Shown in pieces: positions 50,885-52,971 of a stretch of DNA of 52,971 nucleotides; within the stretch, counting starts at the first letter, position 1; each line of letters opens with the position of its first letter. Source of the stretch: an uncultured Gordonibacter sp. (GTDB taxonomy: Bacteria > Actinomycetota > Coriobacteriia > Coriobacteriales > Eggerthellaceae). Under the pieces are notes generated by a model. That model ran no database searches, was not told the origin of the DNA, and saw only the letters and a list, made by a program, of their open reading frames with translations. Where the stretch lies: NCBI GenBank assembly GCA_904420575.1, contig CAJFVW010000006.1:1-52971 (forward strand), written 5' to 3'. Position numbers and translations under genes: made by a program.

Positions 50885-51398
50885 TGCACAGCACCTCCAG
50901 ATAGTCTTCGCTCGCGAAGTACGAACGGTCCCGCGACACCACGCGTTTCCGCACGCTCGAGCACCACTCCACATAGGCGGGGTCATAGCGCGTCGCGGAC
51001 GACATGGCCCAGGCTGCCTGCGCGATGTCGGGCATGGACCAGACGACCTGCACGACGTTGGAGTCCTTGTCGAGCCACATCGGGGGCGCCACCGTCGTGC
51101 TTTCGAGCGCGAGCCCGGCCGCTTCGGCCATGGGGCCGTACGTCTTCAGGTAGTCTTCGAGAAACGCCTTCCCGTCTCCCGGCTTCGGCCGGAAGGTGTC
51201 CACTAGGTAGACCTTTTCCTCCGTTGCCGTGCTTGGAGCTTCCGGAGCGGCGGCCTGCGGTTCGGGATCCGTCACCGGCTTCTCCTCCTCTTTCTGCTGC
51301 GAACAGCCGGCCAGCATCCCGATCGACGCGACGCCGGCGACCGCCCCTGCCGTCACGAACGCCCTTCGGGAGATGCCCGGCGAACGATTCTCGTGCAT
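50877..51398 (-). CDS. TAT lipoprotein with ABM/Dabb-like barrel domain
   Basis: A 173-residue protein. It has a twin-arginine signal (SRRAFV, Arg11-Arg12), a hydrophobic stretch and a lipobox LAGC (Cys32), so it is likely exported folded and lipid-anchored. A Glu/Pro/Ala linker leads to a domain of about 105 residues (VYLVDTFRPKPGDGKAFLEDYLKTYGP ... NVVQVVWSMPDIAQAAW, cited in separate parts) resembling antibiotic-biosynthesis-monooxygenase/NIPSNAP barrels. TAT export suggests a bound cofactor or prefolded dimer. GAAAGGGG precedes the ATG. It is translationally coupled to the tandem Dabb protein and divergent from the LuxR gene. Confidence 0.78.
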   Translation of the reverse strand: MHENRSPGISRRAFVTAGAVAGVASIGMLAGCSQQKEEEKPVTDPEPQAAAPEAPSTATEEKVYLVDTFRPKPGDGKAFLEDYLKTYGPMAEAAGLALESTTVAPPMWLDKDSNVVQVVWSMPDIAQAAWAMSSATRYDPAYVEWCSSVRKRVVSRDRSYFASEDYLEVLCNV

Positions 51399-51742
51399 GC
51401 CCTTTCCCCTTTCCTCGTGTGGCGCCAAGTCCCGTTCTGGCGACACGGCGCCGCCTGCACGTTGCAGGCTTTCCGTCAATACCGAACCGGCCATGCGGCG
51501 GGCCTTTGCGGGCCCTTGCACGCCCCCGCCTTGACAAAGAAGGGTGCGGCACCTACTCTGACAAGGGTTTCTCCCAAAACCTGAAAGATCCGTGCTCGCT
51601 TCGCGCGCTTCCCACCTGGCCGATCCGGCTTCTGCCACCATACCAAGGAACGGGAAAGCGGTCTGTCTCACGAAAAAGGTTAAAGTCCCTTTTCCTGTCA
51701 TCCATAAGGTATTATTGAGCGAGGGAGCGAAAGGGGACGTCC
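51399..51742. promoter_or_regulatory. Divergent control region of the Dabb pair and LuxR gene
   Basis: About 340 bases. On the + strand TTGACA (51531-51536) and TACTCT (51554-51559) have a 17-base spacer. TATTAT at 51710-51715 is an alternative -10 nearer the LuxR start. The - strand promoter for the lipoprotein is not clear. No obvious palindrome for the LuxR regulator stood out. Confidence 0.4.
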
Positions 51743-52912
51743 ATGCAGGTGGATCTGAAGGTGGGGAAGGTCAGGAAAAGGCAGGTGGCGAAGACGGCCG
51801 TGCTCGATGCCGTCATCTGGTACTGGCTCCATCAGATGTCGTACGAGAGCCTGTTCACCCAGCAGACGAACGGGCTTCCGGTACCAAGCCTGATCAGCGC
51901 CTTGATCACTGCGATCACCGGCGTGGTCGTCCTATTGGCCAAGTGGGACCGGATACCCGTGGCCTTCCGGATGGTCGCCCCTCCCCTCGCCTCCTTCTCC
52001 GCCTTGCTCCTCTTCCTTTCGGGCATGGCCTTGCCGCAGGTGGGAACGCTCGAGGGGGCGAGCCTGGTGCTCTTGGCCTTCTCCATCCTGGCCTGCCAGA
52101 TCCTGCGCATCGAGAACCTGGCGAAATGCGACGACGTGAAGACGCTCACGATGGCCCTGTTCGGCTCGCTGCTGCTGTACTACGTCATCAGCTTCGTCCT
52201 GCTGATGCTGCCTTATGCCGTGTACGGCGCGTTCGTCGTCCTCTCCCCTCTCGTGCTGCTCGTCGGCGCGCGCACGCCGCTGCCGCCCACGGAGCGCACG
52301 GGCAGGGTTTCCAGGAAGGCGTTCTTGTCCACTCCCAACCTGCTCGTCATCCTGTTCGGGGTCGCAAGCGGGTTCGTGATGCTGATCGGCGACATCTCTT
52401 CTGCCGGAACCCTTGACGACCTTCTGACGGCTCCTTCGCCCTCGTATCTGCTCATGCTGTTGCTCTACATGGACCTGGGCGTGATCGTGTCTTTCGGGCT
52501 GCGCTTCAGGAAAGCCATGTACTTCGTCGTCATGAACATGGCCTGGACGCTCGGCGCCCTTCTGGGAAGCCTGCTGCTGCGGCTCATCCCGGCCGTTCCC
52601 GACTACTTGCCGGCCGTGGTGTCGGTCGCCATCGTGGCGAGCTTCTTCCTTTTCCAAAGCACCTGGCTCGAGGCTCCCAAGCAGGTGGTCTCGCTGTCCG
52701 GCGCGGCGCAAGGCCTTGCCCAGGCCAAAGGGCTTTCGAAACGCGAGACCGAGGTCGTGCTGCTTCTTCTGGAAGGAAGAAGCCTGCGCTACATCCAGAG
52801 CGCGTTGTTCATTTCCGAAGGCACGGCCCGTACCCACGTGAAGCGCATCTACGCGAAGCTGGAGGTCCATTCCAAGCAGCAACTCATCGACTTCTTCAAA
52901 GAGAACGCCTGA
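51743..52912 (+). CDS. Membrane-anchored LuxR family regulator
   Basis: The 389-residue protein has about ten predicted membrane helices through residue 315, then a LuxR-type HTH at about 328-388 (LSKRETEVVLLLLEGRSLRYIQ, then SEGTARTHVKRIYAKLEVHSKQQLIDFF). Regulators with this layout are abundant in Eggerthellaceae and often sit beside reductase or other substrate-induced genes, presumably sensing a ligand in the membrane. Here it diverges from the Dabb/TAT-lipoprotein pair, its most likely target. GAAAGGGGAC precedes the ATG. Confidence 0.88.
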   Translation: MQVDLKVGKVRKRQVAKTAVLDAVIWYWLHQMSYESLFTQQTNGLPVPSLISALITAITGVVVLLAKWDRIPVAFRMVAPPLASFSALLLFLSGMALPQVGTLEGASLVLLAFSILACQILRIENLAKCDDVKTLTMALFGSLLLYYVISFVLLMLPYAVYGAFVVLSPLVLLVGARTPLPPTERTGRVSRKAFLSTPNLLVILFGVASGFVMLIGDISSAGTLDDLLTAPSPSYLLMLLLYMDLGVIVSFGLRFRKAMYFVVMNMAWTLGALLGSLLLRLIPAVPDYLPAVVSVAIVASFFLFQSTWLEAPKQVVSLSGAAQGLAQAKGLSKRETEVVLLLLEGRSLRYIQSALFISEGTARTHVKRIYAKLEVHSKQQLIDFFKENA

Positions 52913-52971
52913 GTACGCGCAAAGCCGCGTTTCCCGCCGCTACCGGAGGGCGACCTGCGGGGTCCGGGGCC

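Noticed and set aside
1-52971. tRNA, rRNA, insertion sequence or prophage
   Set aside because: All intergenic gaps were read for cloverleaf, transposase or integrase signals and none was found by eye.

Overview
The window is about 53 kb of high-GC DNA (roughly two thirds G+C by eye) with dense, mostly + strand genes. Gene content and order fit an actinobacterium of class Coriobacteriia, most likely family Eggerthellaceae. Pointers are the actinobacterial order dapB-dapA-rnj-ftsK ... pgsA-recA-recX ... miaB-miaA-hflX-lexA-nrdR, a SpoVS protein and RNase Y next to recA, TAT-exported FAD reductase and lipoproteins, and a LuxR regulator with a polytopic membrane N-terminus. This is inferred from gene content; no 16S gene is present.

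Layout. 0.1-1.2 kb: hemW. 1.2-3.1 kb: an accessory patch with a PD-(D/E)XK (AbiEi/DUF559-like) protein between repeated short motifs. 3.1-4.6 kb: a TAT-secreted flavoprotein on the - strand. 5.0-17.0 kb: a housekeeping run comprising CIRCE-hrcA-dnaJ, rsmE-mtaB, a C39-peptidase lipoprotein, phoH-ybeY-dgkA-era, a zinc-ribbon/PASTA protein, recO and a TSCPD protein. 17.1-19.1 kb: a VanR/VanS-like two-component pair on the - strand without resistance genes. 19.5-30.2 kb: rpsO, pnp, dapB, dapA, rnj, ftsK and a RodZ-like HTH membrane protein. 30.6-33.7 kb: yajQ, rimO and a pgsA-cinA fusion. 34.1-43.3 kb: recA-recX, a candidate structured RNA, rny, a GHKL ATPase, spoVS, miaB-miaA and hflX. 43.5-45.7 kb: lexA with a divergent small membrane protein under four LexA boxes, then nrdR-dut. 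45.7-48.4 kb: a lower-GC patch with a MerR regulator and two unknown membrane proteins. 48.5-52.9 kb: a corrinoid protein/methyltransferase pair, two dimeric alpha-beta barrel proteins (one a TAT lipoprotein) and a divergent membrane LuxR regulator.

How the parts work together. Three methylthiotransferases (MtaB, RimO, MiaB) plus MiaA modify tRNA and ribosomal protein S12. YbeY, Era, RsmE, PNPase, RNase J and RNase Y handle rRNA maturation and RNA decay. RecA, RecX, RecO and LexA form the recombination/SOS core; recA and lexA both carry LexA-type operators. The most promising little-described items are the SOS-controlled 129-aa membrane protein divergent from lexA, the structured terminator-ending RNA upstream of rny, the PgsA-CinA fusion, the stand-alone GHKL ATPase abutting rny, a 15-bp palindrome found in three intergenic contexts, and the Dabb pair facing a membrane LuxR regulator. 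No tRNA, rRNA, CRISPR array, insertion sequence or prophage was seen.
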